DNA of 64,000 nt from Billgrantia sulfidoxydans (GTDB taxonomy: Bacteria > Pseudomonadota > Gammaproteobacteria > Pseudomonadales > Halomonadaceae). Below, in pieces: positions 26,513 through 34,967 of the stretch (position 1 is its first letter; each line of letters opens with the position of its first letter). The stretch covers positions 806,001 through 870,000 of the forward strand of contig NZ_CP053381.1 of assembly GCF_017868775.1 (NCBI RefSeq), read 5' to 3'. The notes under the pieces were generated by a model. The model was not told the origin of the DNA. It did not search any database and saw nothing but the letters and a program-made list of their open reading frames with translations. The translations under genes and the position numbers were made by a program.

Positions 26513-28081
26513 ATGAACTCACCCGTTGCCAATAGTCAAGCGGATCCATATCCGGCGCTGGGGTTACGGCTCGATCCTCGCTTTGTCGGGGGGTTGATCG
26601 AGTATGTCAGGGCGAGAGGGGGAATTCCCTTTGCCGAGTTCATGGATCGCTCTCTCTATGGGCTCGATGGTGAAGGGGGGTATTACAATTCGGGAGTCGT
26701 TTCGATCGGCAATGCGAGCAACGACGATTTTGTCACGGCACCGGAGCGAAGCCGTTACTTTGGCCGTACGCTTGCGAAAGCGCTGGTCGATATGCATACG
26801 GCAATGGGCCGTCCCGGGCGCTTTGATGTGATTGAGATGGGGGCTGGTAATGGGACACTGGCTCGCGACATCATCGAAACCTTGAAGATCGAGCATATCG
26901 AGCTTCATGACGCTCTTCGCTATACGATTGTCGAGCGCAGCCGGGCCTTGATCGTGCGTCAACAGCGCGTCCTGGCGGGGCGGCCGCGGGTCCGCTGGAT
27001 TCACGCAAGCGCAGATAGTTTGCCGTTGCGGAAGGTTCGAGGCGTGTTTCTCTCCAACGAACTCCCTGATGCCTTTCCGGTGCACCGTGCCGTGGTTCGG
27101 CATGGGGAGCTCAACGAAATTTACGTCACCGTCGATTCGCATGGGAACTTCAGCGAAGAGGAGCGATCGCCGAGTGCGGCTCTCGCCGCCGTGCTTATGG
27201 ACCTGAATAAGGTATTCCCGATCGCTGCACAGCCAGAGGGCGAGCGGCTGACGGTCAATATCAGGGCCATACACTGGATGCGCGAGCTAGGAATGGCTCT
27301 CGATGAGGGCTATGTGCTGACTTTCGACTACGGAGGGCCGGGCGCCATCAGGAAGGCCCCCTATACCGTCTTTGACTGGGAGCAGTATCCCTTGGAGATA
27401 GGGTACCAATATCCCGGTGTGGTCGACATGACTTCCCATGTCGATCCCATTATCCTTTCCAAGGTCGGAGCTGGTGAAGGGCTGGAACCCATAGCTACCA
27501 CTAAAGCGCCTCAGGGGGTATATGCCCAGCCTGTATTTCTTCAGGCGTATGGATTGAGGGAAAGCCTGCGTAGAGAGAAAGATTCCATCAAGCGAAATAG
27601 AGGCTTGAGGCTGTTGGGAAAGGATTATTCCAATTTCTTTGCCTTGGTTCAGAGAAAAACACGCCAGATTTCATGCCCTGACAAAAGCAACGACCAGAAA
27701 GGACTCCTTTCTGGGGAGGCGCCAGTTCGACAGAAAGAAGGAGTTCATGTCTATCGCCTTGGTGACATCCCGGCGCTGAATGACATATCGCGGCGAGGAG
27801 AGTTTCCGGCTGGATACTACGTTCATTTCATGCGTCTTCCCAACATGGATGTCAATTTGTCGTCGTTCCGCCGGGGCAAAGTAATCTGTAGTGGGTGTGT
27901 CGGAGAGGATGGTCGTATCCTCTGGCCCGATGGCCTAAGGGTGCGTGCTGCTCACGATACATACATCGTAATTACTCCTTTCTCGGCATCTGAGATGGAG
28001 AATCGCTTGGTTCATGGCGGGAACGTCGCCAGCTGTGGACCATATGCACAGGGTTGCCTGCTTGGCGAGGCTAAGCAATAG
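26513..28081 (+). CDS. MidA/NDUFAF7-like SAM-dependent methyltransferase with C-terminal module shared with the giant protein
   Basis: 522 residues from the ATG at 26513 (GGAAGAG upstream; a TTG 5 codons earlier is less likely). The N-terminal 350 residues follow the COG1565/NDUFAF7 plan: IPFAEFMDRSLYG, DFVTAPERSRYFG, SAM-binding EMGAGNG at 108-114, NELPDAFPVH at 182-191 and LTFDYGG near 267. Human NDUFAF7 is a protein arginine methyltransferase; the target here is unknown. Residues about 411-510 match residues 2098-2235 of the upstream giant protein (YRLGD, ALN, YVH, SG, WP in order), an addition not usual in this family. It starts 30 bases after the giant gene, so it is probably co-transcribed. 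Codon use is more AT-rich than in the housekeeping genes. Confidence 0.8.
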   Translation: MNSPVANSQADPYPALGLRLDPRFVGGLIEYVRARGGIPFAEFMDRSLYGLDGEGGYYNSGVVSIGNASNDDFVTAPERSRYFGRTLAKALVDMHTAMGRPGRFDVIEMGAGNGTLARDIIETLKIEHIELHDALRYTIVERSRALIVRQQRVLAGRPRVRWIHASADSLPLRKVRGVFLSNELPDAFPVHRAVVRHGELNEIYVTVDSHGNFSEEERSPSAALAAVLMDLNKVFPIAAQPEGERLTVNIRAIHWMRELGMALDEGYVLTFDYGGPGAIRKAPYTVFDWEQYPLEIGYQYPGVVDMTSHVDPIILSKVGAGEGLEPIATTKAPQGVYAQPVFLQAYGLRESLRREKDSIKRNRGLRLLGKDYSNFFALVQRKTRQISCPDKSNDQKGLLSGEAPVRQKEGVHVYRLGDIPALNDISRRGEFPAGYYVHFMRLPNMDVNLSSFRRGKVICSGCVGEDGRILWPDGLRVRAAHDTYIVITPFSASEMENRLVHGGNVASCGPYAQGCLLGEAKQ

Positions 28082-28544
28082 CAGAGGGGTCGCTGTTCGG
28101 AGGGGTACGTTGGGCACGTCGCCACCATGGGCTAGGGTGGCGCTACAGGATTTTTTCGAATTTCTGCACTTTTTCAGAGCTTTATTTCTGTGCGCCTGGT
28201 TTTTTCTGAATTTAGTAGTATTGGCTAAAGAAAATTTCTTTATTTCATGGCGCATGGAAAACTTAATTGAACTGTAGCTTTTGTGTGGTTGAGGGGGATT
28301 TTTAACAATTCATTGCGAAGCATTATTGTATTTCTCAGTATGCTTTATATGTTTATATCACGCATCTTTATAAATAGCATTTAGTCGTTTTTCCTCCTTT
28401 TTTTCATTGCACTGGCTGTTCGTTTGTCTATGATTTGGTGGAGTGGCACTCATGAGATCTAATTCTGTTTTCTCGACGTGATGATAAGAGTTGAGGAGCC
28501 AGGTAGCCGCTGCTCAGATTTTCCATCCTAAAAGGAGACATGGC
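28082..28544. other. AT-rich 463-bp intergenic region before the T3SS genes
   Basis: No convincing gene. The base composition drops sharply (many T and A runs from 28150 to 28400) compared with the GC-rich surroundings. It has a short hairpin near its start and must hold the promoter for the small gene at 28545 and probably for sctD onward. I looked for hrp-box (GGAACC...CCAC) and PIP-box (TTCGN pairs) elements and did not find a convincing one. Confidence 0.6.
28120..28156 (+). terminator. Possible terminator after the methyltransferase gene
   Basis: A 7-bp stem (CGCCACC at 28120-28126, GGTGGCG at 28136-28142), 9-base loop, followed 8 bases later by six T residues (28151-28156). The distance from stem to T-run is longer than ideal, so this is a weak candidate. 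Confidence 0.35.
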
Positions 28545-28745
28545 ATGGCGATCTTCAAGGTCAAGGAAAAGAAAGAAAACGGGGATGTTCCCGGGGCTGG
28601 TGGTGCCGGTGGCGGTGGCATCGACGTCCAAGAGTTGAAGAACGTCTTCGACCAGGCCGCCAAGAAATCGATGGAGGTCAGCAAGGTCAAGACCGAGGGT
28701 AACACTGAGGTCGATACCGCCAGGGCGGCTCGCCCGAACAATTGA
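28545..28745 (+). CDS. Small 66-residue protein, candidate T3SS component
   Basis: ATG at 28545 preceded by AAAAGGAGA with good spacing. A charged start (MAIFKVKEKKENG), a Gly-rich linker (GAGGAGGGG) and one amphipathic helix (IDVQELKNVFDQAAKKSMEV) followed by a polar tail. No family recognised. The strong ribosome site, small size and position directly before sctD suggest a highly made structural or secreted item such as a needle-like subunit or small substrate. That is inference from context. Confidence 0.6.
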   Translation: MAIFKVKEKKENGDVPGAGGAGGGGIDVQELKNVFDQAAKKSMEVSKVKTEGNTEVDTARAARPNN

Positions 28746-28871
28746 TGCGGTCACGACGGACGCTGGCGGGGCACCAGCGTCCGTTCGTGCTTGAAGTTCA
28801 GCTGCGCATTGCTGCTGTCATGTCTCGGGATGGGGCCCGGGCATGGTGGCATTTGATGACAGGTGGCATCC

Positions 28872-30110
28872 ATGGCTTCCGTGACTTCGTTATTGATGCC
28901 GACGACCGAGGTGTTCTCCACCCTGGAAGTAAGGAGCGGCCTTCATGCGGGAGTGGCCGTGCCACTCGAACAGCCGGTCTGTCGTATCGGCTCCGCGACC
29001 GGCTGTGACGTAATACTGAGCGATGCCGACGTTGCCGCTGAGCATGTCATTCTGCGCTTTCACGCGCGGATGGTGGCCATCGAGGCGGTCGGTGGCGCTA
29101 TCGAGGCCAACGGTAAACTGCTGGCGCAAGGCACCGGTTGGCGTACGCCCTTGCCGGTTACCCTTGTTGTCGGTGACGTGAAATTTGCACTTTCGCGCCC
29201 TGAGCTGTCGCTTCCGCCAGCCCTGCAGAGCGCCCAGCGAGGGGTGGGCATGCTCCAGCGTCGTGTGCAGGCGAGCGTGCCCGTAGTAAGGGAAGCACTG
29301 AGGCGTCGGCTTGCCCCTTTGCGAGTTGCCCTGCAGCGCTTCGCCTTGCCAGCGGTCCTCATCCTTAAAGTCAGGCTGGTGTGGTTGTGGTCCCGCGTCG
29401 AGCGAGCCACTGCTCCTGTAAGGCAGCGCCTCGGTGCCTGGCTCGCGCCGTTGGGAAGCTTCGTTTCCCGTCAATGGCGTCGCGTGCCGATCCCGGCGCA
29501 CTGGCGCCACCGGCTGGCCCAGGTGCGCCAGTCGCCGACGCGTGTCCTGGCCAGTCGCAGCACCGCGGTGACGGCGCTCTGCACGACCCTGGCGATCATT
29601 GGCATCTACCAGCTCGTTGGCGTCGGCACGGCAGGGGCCAGCATCTCGGCCAGTGCGCTCCATACCACGGGCATGTTGCATCCACAGGCTGCCGAGGCGG
29701 CCCGCTCGCTGATGGTCGTCGATACGCCACCCGGCGAGGCGCTGGCCCAGCGGCTCGCCGAGGTCGGTCTGGAGGGGCTGCAGGTCCGGGATGCCGGCAA
29801 TCATCTGGTCGTGGCCGGCGAGTTCCCACCCGAACGCTATGACGAGTGGCGCGACGTGCAGCTCTGGTTCGACCAGCACTATGGCGGTAGCCAGCTGCTG
29901 ATCAGCGAAGCCCGTCCGCAGCTGTCGACCGATTCGCCGGCCCTGCAGTTCCAGGCGGTGTGGTTCGGTGAGAATCCCTATGTCGTTGGCCCCCGGGGTG
30001 AACGCCTCTATCCCGGTGCCGCCCTGCAAGAGGGTTGGGTGCTGGCAGAGATCGCCGACAACCGCGTCACGGTACGCCGTGGCAACGACGAATTCTCCCT
30101 GACGCTGTAG
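28872..30110 (+). CDS. sctD: T3SS inner-membrane ring protein with FHA domain (SctD)
   Basis: 412 residues from the ATG at 28872 (AGGTGG upstream; a GTG 3 codons earlier is possible). An N-terminal FHA-like domain (about 10-110: LEVRSGLHAGVAVPL, IGSATGCDVILSDADVAAEHVIL) is followed by an Arg-rich linker, one membrane segment (about 233-252, STAVTALCTTLAIIGIYQLV) and a periplasmic part with ring-building folds (GLQVRDAGNHLVVAGEFPPE) ending in NPYVVGPRGERLYPGAALQEG-type beta structure. SctD forms the outer ring of the inner-membrane base with SctJ. In rhizobial systems it likewise sits next to sctV. Confidence 0.85.
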   Translation: MASVTSLLMPTTEVFSTLEVRSGLHAGVAVPLEQPVCRIGSATGCDVILSDADVAAEHVILRFHARMVAIEAVGGAIEANGKLLAQGTGWRTPLPVTLVVGDVKFALSRPELSLPPALQSAQRGVGMLQRRVQASVPVVREALRRRLAPLRVALQRFALPAVLILKVRLVWLWSRVERATAPVRQRLGAWLAPLGSFVSRQWRRVPIPAHWRHRLAQVRQSPTRVLASRSTAVTALCTTLAIIGIYQLVGVGTAGASISASALHTTGMLHPQAAEAARSLMVVDTPPGEALAQRLAEVGLEGLQVRDAGNHLVVAGEFPPERYDEWRDVQLWFDQHYGGSQLLISEARPQLSTDSPALQFQAVWFGENPYVVGPRGERLYPGAALQEGWVLAEIADNRVTVRRGNDEFSLTL

Positions 30111-30147
30111 CGGAACGCTGCCGGCCCCTTGCCATGGAGGCGACGCC

Positions 30148-30546
30148 ATGAGAGTCACCGCCGATCGTATTCATGACGATCCTCGTCTTCGCTCCAGCGC
30201 CGGGACGGTGCCCCATGTCGGCGAGGCCGGCGGCAGCAAGCCTGTCGATCCGGAGCGACAAGCCGATTTCGCCAGGGCGGTGGAGGGCAGCCAGGCGCGT
30301 CGCCAGCAAGGCGGCACACTGCGCGAGCAGATCGAGCGCCTGGCGCTGCCCGTTGCCGGCGACCCTTCGCTTTATGCCGATGAGCGCAGCATCGGACTGC
30401 TGCAGCACGTGGTCGATGCGGTGTTGCCCGAGATGGATACGCAGGCCGAGGTCGTCGAGATGGCCGCGCAGCTGATCAATGAGGAAATCGCGCAGCGCCT
30501 GGAGTGGGCCGAACGACGCGCCGAGGCCGAGGAGCTCGAGCCATGA
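30148..30546 (+). CDS. Small T3SS protein in the SctX (YscX) position
   Basis: 132 residues, ATG at 30148 after GGAGGCGACGCC. A polar, probably disordered N-terminus (1-55) is followed by helices (LREQIERLALPVAG, GLLQHVVDAVLPEMDTQAEVVEMAAQLINEEIAQRL). No clear sequence match. Its length, overlap with a TPR gene and place just before sctV reproduce the yscX-yscY-yscV order of Ysc systems, so an SctX-like early substrate is plausible. It could equally be a lineage-specific regulator. Confidence 0.6.
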   Translation: MRVTADRIHDDPRLRSSAGTVPHVGEAGGSKPVDPERQADFARAVEGSQARRQQGGTLREQIERLALPVAGDPSLYADERSIGLLQHVVDAVLPEMDTQAEVVEMAAQLINEEIAQRLEWAERRAEAEELEP

Positions 30547-30875
30547 GGGATGGCGACCAGGGAGCGGCGGAGCTGTTGCACATGATGGGGCATCTTTATC
30601 TCAAGAGCGGCGAAACGAAGCGCGGCCTGGTGCTGCTGCTGATCGCGGTGCATGTCGCCCCCGAACATGCCGGCATCCTGCACACGCTGGCCCGGGCCTT
30701 CATCGCGGTGGGCGACACCTCGAGGGCGCTCGACGCGATAGAACACCTCGAGCGGCTACAGGGAGCCTCGCCCGGTCTGGTGTTGCTGCAGAGCCGGGCA
30801 CTGTGGGCGGCTGGGCAGAAGGACGAAGCCCGACGTCGTTTTCGCGATTACCTGCAGCAGCGGGGGAATGCATGA
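30543..30875 (+). CDS. TPR-containing T3SS chaperone-like protein (SctY position)
   Basis: 110 residues from the ATG at 30543, which overlaps the preceding stop (ATGA). About three TPR helices pairs: LLHMMGHLYLKSGETKRGLVLL, AGILHTLARAFIAVGDTSRALDAIEHLERL, LVLLQSRALWAAGQKDEARRRFRDYL. No signal peptide, so cytoplasmic. YscY is a 114-residue TPR chaperone for YscX located at the same place; rhizobial clusters also carry a TPR gene next to sctV. Likely a chaperone for the preceding small protein and/or SctV. Confidence 0.65.
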   Translation: MRDGDQGAAELLHMMGHLYLKSGETKRGLVLLLIAVHVAPEHAGILHTLARAFIAVGDTSRALDAIEHLERLQGASPGLVLLQSRALWAAGQKDEARRRFRDYLQQRGNA

Positions 30876-33079
30876 GCGCGGTCCTGGCAAAGCTCAATCT
30901 CCTTGCCCAGCGAGCTGCCCAACGCAGCGACGTGGTCATTGCGCTGTTCATTGTGCTGGCGGTGGTCATGATGATCATCCCCTTGCCGACGACGTTGGTG
31001 GATGCGCTGATCGGCATCAACATCGGTTTCAGCCTGCTGATCCTCGTCGTGGCGTTCTACATCTCGCACCCGGTCGAGTACTCCTCGCTGCCGCCGATCA
31101 TCCTGCTGGCCACGCTGTTCCGCCTGGCGCTTTCCATCACCACCACGCGGCTGATCCTGCTCGATGGCGATGCCGGGAAGATGGTGTCGGCGTTCGGCAA
31201 TTTCGTCATTGCCGGTGAGGTAATGATCGGCCTGGTGGTATTCCTGATCATTACCGTGGCCCAGTTCCTGGTGATCACCAAGGGCGCCGAGCGGGTCGCC
31301 GAAGTGGCCGCCCGCTTCATTCTCGATGCCATGCCGGGCAAGCAGATGAGTATCGACAACGACTTGCGCAACGGCGATATCGAGCAGGCCGAGGCGCGTA
31401 GCCGGCGTCAGCGGCTGGAGCAGGAGAGCCAGCTCTACGGAGCGATGGACGGTGCGATGAAGTTCGTCAAGGGCGATGCCATTGCCGGGCTGGTGATCCT
31501 GTGCGTCAACCTGATCGGCGGCCTGTCGATCGGCATGGTCAAGCGGGGCATGTCGTTCGGCGAGGCGGTGGACACCTATTCGCTGCTGACGGTCGGCGAC
31601 GGGCTCGTGGCCCAGATCCCGGCGCTACTGATCGCCGTCGGCGCCGGTACCGTCGTGACGCGGGTCAGTTCCAGTTCCGGCCATAGCGGTGACCTGGGCA
31701 GCGAGATCGTCGGCCAGCTCGGCAGGAGTGCCCGGGCGTTGGGATTGACCGCCGTCATCCTGTTTTTCGCTGCCTTTATCCCGGGGTTCGCTTCCGGGGT
31801 GTTCCTCACCTTGGCGGCTGGGTTGGGTTTCGCAGCCTTCGTCATGCATCGCCGGGAACGCAGCCTGGTGGCACAGGTTGATGCCAGCGGGGAGCTGTCC
31901 TCCCCGGCACCCCTGGCGGCTGGCGCCGCTCCCACTCCCACTAGGGAAGCGGCAACGCCGGCTGACGAGGAACCCGCGCCGAACGCTGACACTGCACCGG
32001 AGGCGGGTGGATCACATCGTGTGGTGCTGTGCCTGTCGGCCTCGCTAGCCGATGGGTTGTCTCTCGATGCCCTGCGCTGGGAGCTTGACGATGCGCGCCG
32101 CCGTGCCGGGGCAAACCTGGGAATCGAGATGCCGGGCGTCGGCCTGCGCACCGATGCGGAGCTGGAAGCCGATCATTTCGCCATCGAGCTCGACGAAGTC
32201 CCGATCACGCAGGGGGAGCTCCCCGCCGAGCGGGTGCTGCTCGACGACGACCCCGTGCACCTGGAGCTGCTGGAGGTCGAGGCCGCCGAGCATCCGTCGC
32301 CGTTGGGGCGGCACTCGGGGCACTGGGTGGCTGCGCAGGAGGTCGAGCGTCTGGATGAGGCCGGGATCGGCTATCGCAGGGCCGATCAGGTGTTGTGCCT
32401 GTGCCTGGAGCGCACTCTGGCCCGCTATGCCGGCGAATTCGTCGGCATCCAGGAGACCCGCACATTGTTGTCGCGCATGGAGCAGGACTATGCGGAGCTG
32501 GTGGGCGAGGCGGTGCGCGTGGTCTCGCTGCAGAAGATCTCGGACATCCTGCGCCGCCTGGTGGACGAAGGCATTCCGCTGCGTGCGCTGCGCACCATCC
32601 TCGAAGCAGTGGTGACCTGGGGCCCCCAGGAAGCGAACGTGCCGCGGTTGACCGAGCGGATTCGGGCCGCCCTGTCGCGCCAGATCTGCCATCGTTTTGC
32701 CCGCGCCGATAGGGTACTGCCGGCCTGGGTGGTGACCCGCCAGCTCGAGGAAGCCATCCGGGCGACGCAGCGCAGTGCCGATGGCGCTGCCAGGAGCGGC
32801 AGCGTGCCGGCATCGCTGTCACGCGCCTTGAACCGCTGGTTCCAGCAGCGCCTGGAGATGCTGGACAGCGACGTGTCGCCGGTGGTGGTGGTGTCCGCCG
32901 ATGTGCGTCCGGTACTGCAGCAGTGGGCGAAGCGGCACGAGCTGGATCTGCCAGTGATCGCCTGGTCCGAGGTGGCGCCGGAGTTCAGCCTCCAGTCGCT
33001 GGCCCAGGTCAGGTTGCCGCAAGCGAACTCGCGGGGCGATGGCGAGGCTGCCAGCGCGCCCAAGGGTGAAGCGGAATGA
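30872..33079 (+). CDS. sctV: T3SS export gate protein SctV (FHIPEP family)
   Basis: 735 residues from the ATG at 30872, again overlapping the previous stop (ATGA); an in-frame extension upstream lies inside other genes. The N-terminal half has about eight membrane segments with the FHIPEP signature (LPPIILLATLFRLALSITTT, RFILDAMPGKQMSIDNDL, RRQRLEQESQLYGAMDGAMKFVKGDAIAG). An Ala/Pro-rich linker (about 335-385) precedes the cytosolic domain that forms the nonameric ring and binds chaperone-substrate complexes. Full length and intact, and non-flagellar by context. Confidence 0.97.
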   Translation: MSAVLAKLNLLAQRAAQRSDVVIALFIVLAVVMMIIPLPTTLVDALIGINIGFSLLILVVAFYISHPVEYSSLPPIILLATLFRLALSITTTRLILLDGDAGKMVSAFGNFVIAGEVMIGLVVFLIITVAQFLVITKGAERVAEVAARFILDAMPGKQMSIDNDLRNGDIEQAEARSRRQRLEQESQLYGAMDGAMKFVKGDAIAGLVILCVNLIGGLSIGMVKRGMSFGEAVDTYSLLTVGDGLVAQIPALLIAVGAGTVVTRVSSSSGHSGDLGSEIVGQLGRSARALGLTAVILFFAAFIPGFASGVFLTLAAGLGFAAFVMHRRERSLVAQVDASGELSSPAPLAAGAAPTPTREAATPADEEPAPNADTAPEAGGSHRVVLCLSASLADGLSLDALRWELDDARRRAGANLGIEMPGVGLRTDAELEADHFAIELDEVPITQGELPAERVLLDDDPVHLELLEVEAAEHPSPLGRHSGHWVAAQEVERLDEAGIGYRRADQVLCLCLERTLARYAGEFVGIQETRTLLSRMEQDYAELVGEAVRVVSLQKISDILRRLVDEGIPLRALRTILEAVVTWGPQEANVPRLTERIRAALSRQICHRFARADRVLPAWVVTRQLEEAIRATQRSADGAARSGSVPASLSRALNRWFQQRLEMLDSDVSPVVVVSADVRPVLQQWAKRHELDLPVIAWSEVAPEFSLQSLAQVRLPQANSRGDGEAASAPKGEAE

Positions 33080-34469
33080 ACGACTCGAACGACAACCCTC
33101 CCCATCAAGGAGCAGTGACTGCGATGGCAGCCAGACCCTCGATTCTCCCTCCCTCCTTCGGCCCGGTACGCTTCCGCTATCTGGCCTGCTGCCTGACAAC
33201 ACTGCTGTCATGGCTCGTGCTGGCGGCTTCCGCGTATGCCCAGAATGTCGATCCTGGCGGGGAACAGGGGCTCACGCTGGAGACCGGACAGGGGCGCATC
33301 CTGCGCTTCGGCGAACCGGCCGAGTCGGTGTTCGTGGCCGACCCCGAGATCGCCGACGTACAGATCGTCTCCCCAGGGGTGATCTATCTCTTAGGCCCAG
33401 GGCGATACCCAACCTGATCGTCCTGGGCGCGGACGAGCGTACCCAGGCATCGATGCGACTGCAGGTGCGTGATGGCGCCCATGCGGTCAACCAGGCCCTG
33501 CAGGGGGCCGGGGGCGGGGCGCCGATCGTGCTGCGCATGGCCGGCAACCAGCTGGTGGCGGAGGGGGAAAGCGCCGACGTCGATAGTGCCATCGCCATCC
33601 AGTCGACGCTCGAAAGCCACGCGCCGGAAGAGGGGCGAGCGCTGGATGCCACCACTTACCAGGGCAGCACTCAGATCAACCTGCGCGTGCGCTTTGCCGA
33701 AGTCTCGCGTGAGGAGCTGCTGCAGTACGGCGTCAGCTGGAGCGCACTGATCAACAACGGCTCCCTGTCGCTGGGCGTGCTGCCCGGCTCCCAGGCCGGC
33801 ATGACCTTCGGCACCCTGGGCGCGGGGGGGGACAGCGTCGACGGGCTGCTGCAGGCGCTGCAGGAGAACGGCCTGCTGCAGATCCTGGCCGAGCCCAACA
33901 TCACCACGGTCACCGGGGAAACCGCCAGCTTCCTGGCCGGCGGCGAGATCCCGATTCCGGTACCGGTCAATCGCGACCTGGTCGGCATCGAGTACAAGCA
34001 GTTCGGCGTCTCGCTGCTGTTCACGCCGGTGCTGCTGCCCAACGATCGCATCTCGCTGCAGGTGCGTCCTGAGGTGAGCAGCCTGACCGGCAGCAGCGTG
34101 GAGGTCGGGGGCATCAGCGTGCCGGGGCTGCAGGTCCGGCGCGCCGACACCCTGGTGGAGGTGGGCAGCGGCCAGACCTTCGCCATCGCCGGCCTGTTCC
34201 AGCGCGACACCTTCAACAACATCGAGCGTGTCCCGGTGCTGGGCGATGTCCCGGTGCTCGGCAACCTGTTCCGCTCGCGGCGTTTCCAGCGCAACGAGAC
34301 CGAACTGGTGATCCTGATCACGCCCTATATCGTCGAACCCGTCTCGGCGCCGTCGTCGGTTCGGCTGCCGATGGATCATGCCCGGGTCGCCGGTGACGAA
34401 GGAAGGCTCGATACGAGCAGTGCCTACCGGGTCGCGAGTGACGACCCCTTCGGCTTCCACCTGCAATGA
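33076..34469 (+). pseudogene. Tad/CpaC-type secretin (RhcC2-like SctC), reading frame broken near 33400
   Basis: The ATG at 33076 overlaps sctV. Residues 1-40 form a signal peptide (cut probably after SAYA), then a T2SS/T3SS/pilus N-domain (TLETGQGRILRFGEPAESVF, VADPEIADVQIVSPGVIYLL). At 33397-33412 the frame changes; the downstream frame continues with NLIVLGADE, a BON-like domain and a complete secretin domain (VSREELLQYGVSWSAL, ALQENGLLQILAEPNITTVTG, GQTFAIAGLFQRD, VPVLGDVPVLGNLFRSRRF). One missing base or two extra bases in that stretch would join the halves into about 463-464 residues. The N-domain plus secretin resembles CpaC/RcpA of Tad pili, not a classical SctC. Either a real pseudogene or a sequencing error. 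Confidence 0.85.
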
Positions 34470-34486
34470 ACAAGGAGAACGAGGGC

Positions 34487-34915
34487 ATGCGCTATCACAC
34501 AGGCTGGCGAACCTGGCGACTTCTCCCCCTGGCGCTGCTGCTGAGTGGCTGCGTCTCGTCGATGGGGCCGATCTCCTGGGAGACCGGCTATCGGCAGGTG
34601 GGCGAACCCGCGGGGAGTGATACCGAGGCACTGCGCAGTAGCATCACGCCCAATACCTGTCGGGTGTCACCCGGCCAGGCCGGCATCGTACCCCTGCCGC
34701 CCGGTTGCGCCAACGACCTCAACCTCCAGGCCATGGTCGAGCGCCCCGGTGATCTGCTTCATGGACGTGCGATGGGGCCTGCAAGAGGCGCCCCAGTAGC
34801 GGCAGCGGCTCGCGAACGCCTGGAGGACCGGGAGCGTGCCAACAGCCGCCGTGTCGTGCTCGAGTCGGAGGCGCGTGGCTCCGCCAGCCGCAGCGCCACC
34901 ACGGGGGATCTGTGA
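34487..34915 (+). CDS. CpaD-like lipoprotein
   Basis: 142 residues from the ATG at 34487 (AAGGAG upstream; an ATG at 34466 overlapping the secretin stop would add 7 residues). Lipoprotein signal with lipobox LLSG-Cys22. The segment PPGCANDLNLQAMVERPGDLLHGRAMGP matches in pattern the C-terminal CpaD signature of Tad pili (GC-x-NL-x-AMV-x-P-DL-x-x-GR). CpaD/RcpB proteins assist the CpaC/RcpA secretin in the outer membrane, and here the gene directly follows such a secretin inside a T3SS cluster. Confidence 0.75.
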   Translation: MRYHTGWRTWRLLPLALLLSGCVSSMGPISWETGYRQVGEPAGSDTEALRSSITPNTCRVSPGQAGIVPLPPGCANDLNLQAMVERPGDLLHGRAMGPARGAPVAAAARERLEDRERANSRRVVLESEARGSASRSATTGDL

Positions 34916-34938
34916 ACGTTAGCCTGCAACTGCTGCTT

Positions 34939-34961
34939 CCCTGGGGCGCTTGGCCCCAGGG
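34939..34961. terminator. Hairpin between convergent cpaD-like and tadD-like genes
   Basis: A perfect 9-bp stem (CCCTGGGGC at 34939-34947, GCCCCAGGG at 34953-34961) with a 5-base loop, 24 bases after one stop and 6 bases from the other. It has no T-run but is well placed as a bidirectional terminator. Confidence 0.55.
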
Positions 34962-34967
34962 GAGGCG

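Noticed and set aside
28014..28277. 87-codon frame across the end of the methyltransferase gene and the AT-rich spacer
   Set aside because: Starts inside the methyltransferase gene in another frame with no ribosome site; the hydrophobic run is just the T-rich spacer read as Phe/Leu.
17460..28544. hrp-box or PIP-box promoters for the T3SS genes
   Set aside because: Searched by eye before 17531 and 28545 for GGAACC-N15-16-CCAC and TTCGN-N15-TTCGN patterns; only single half-matches were seen.
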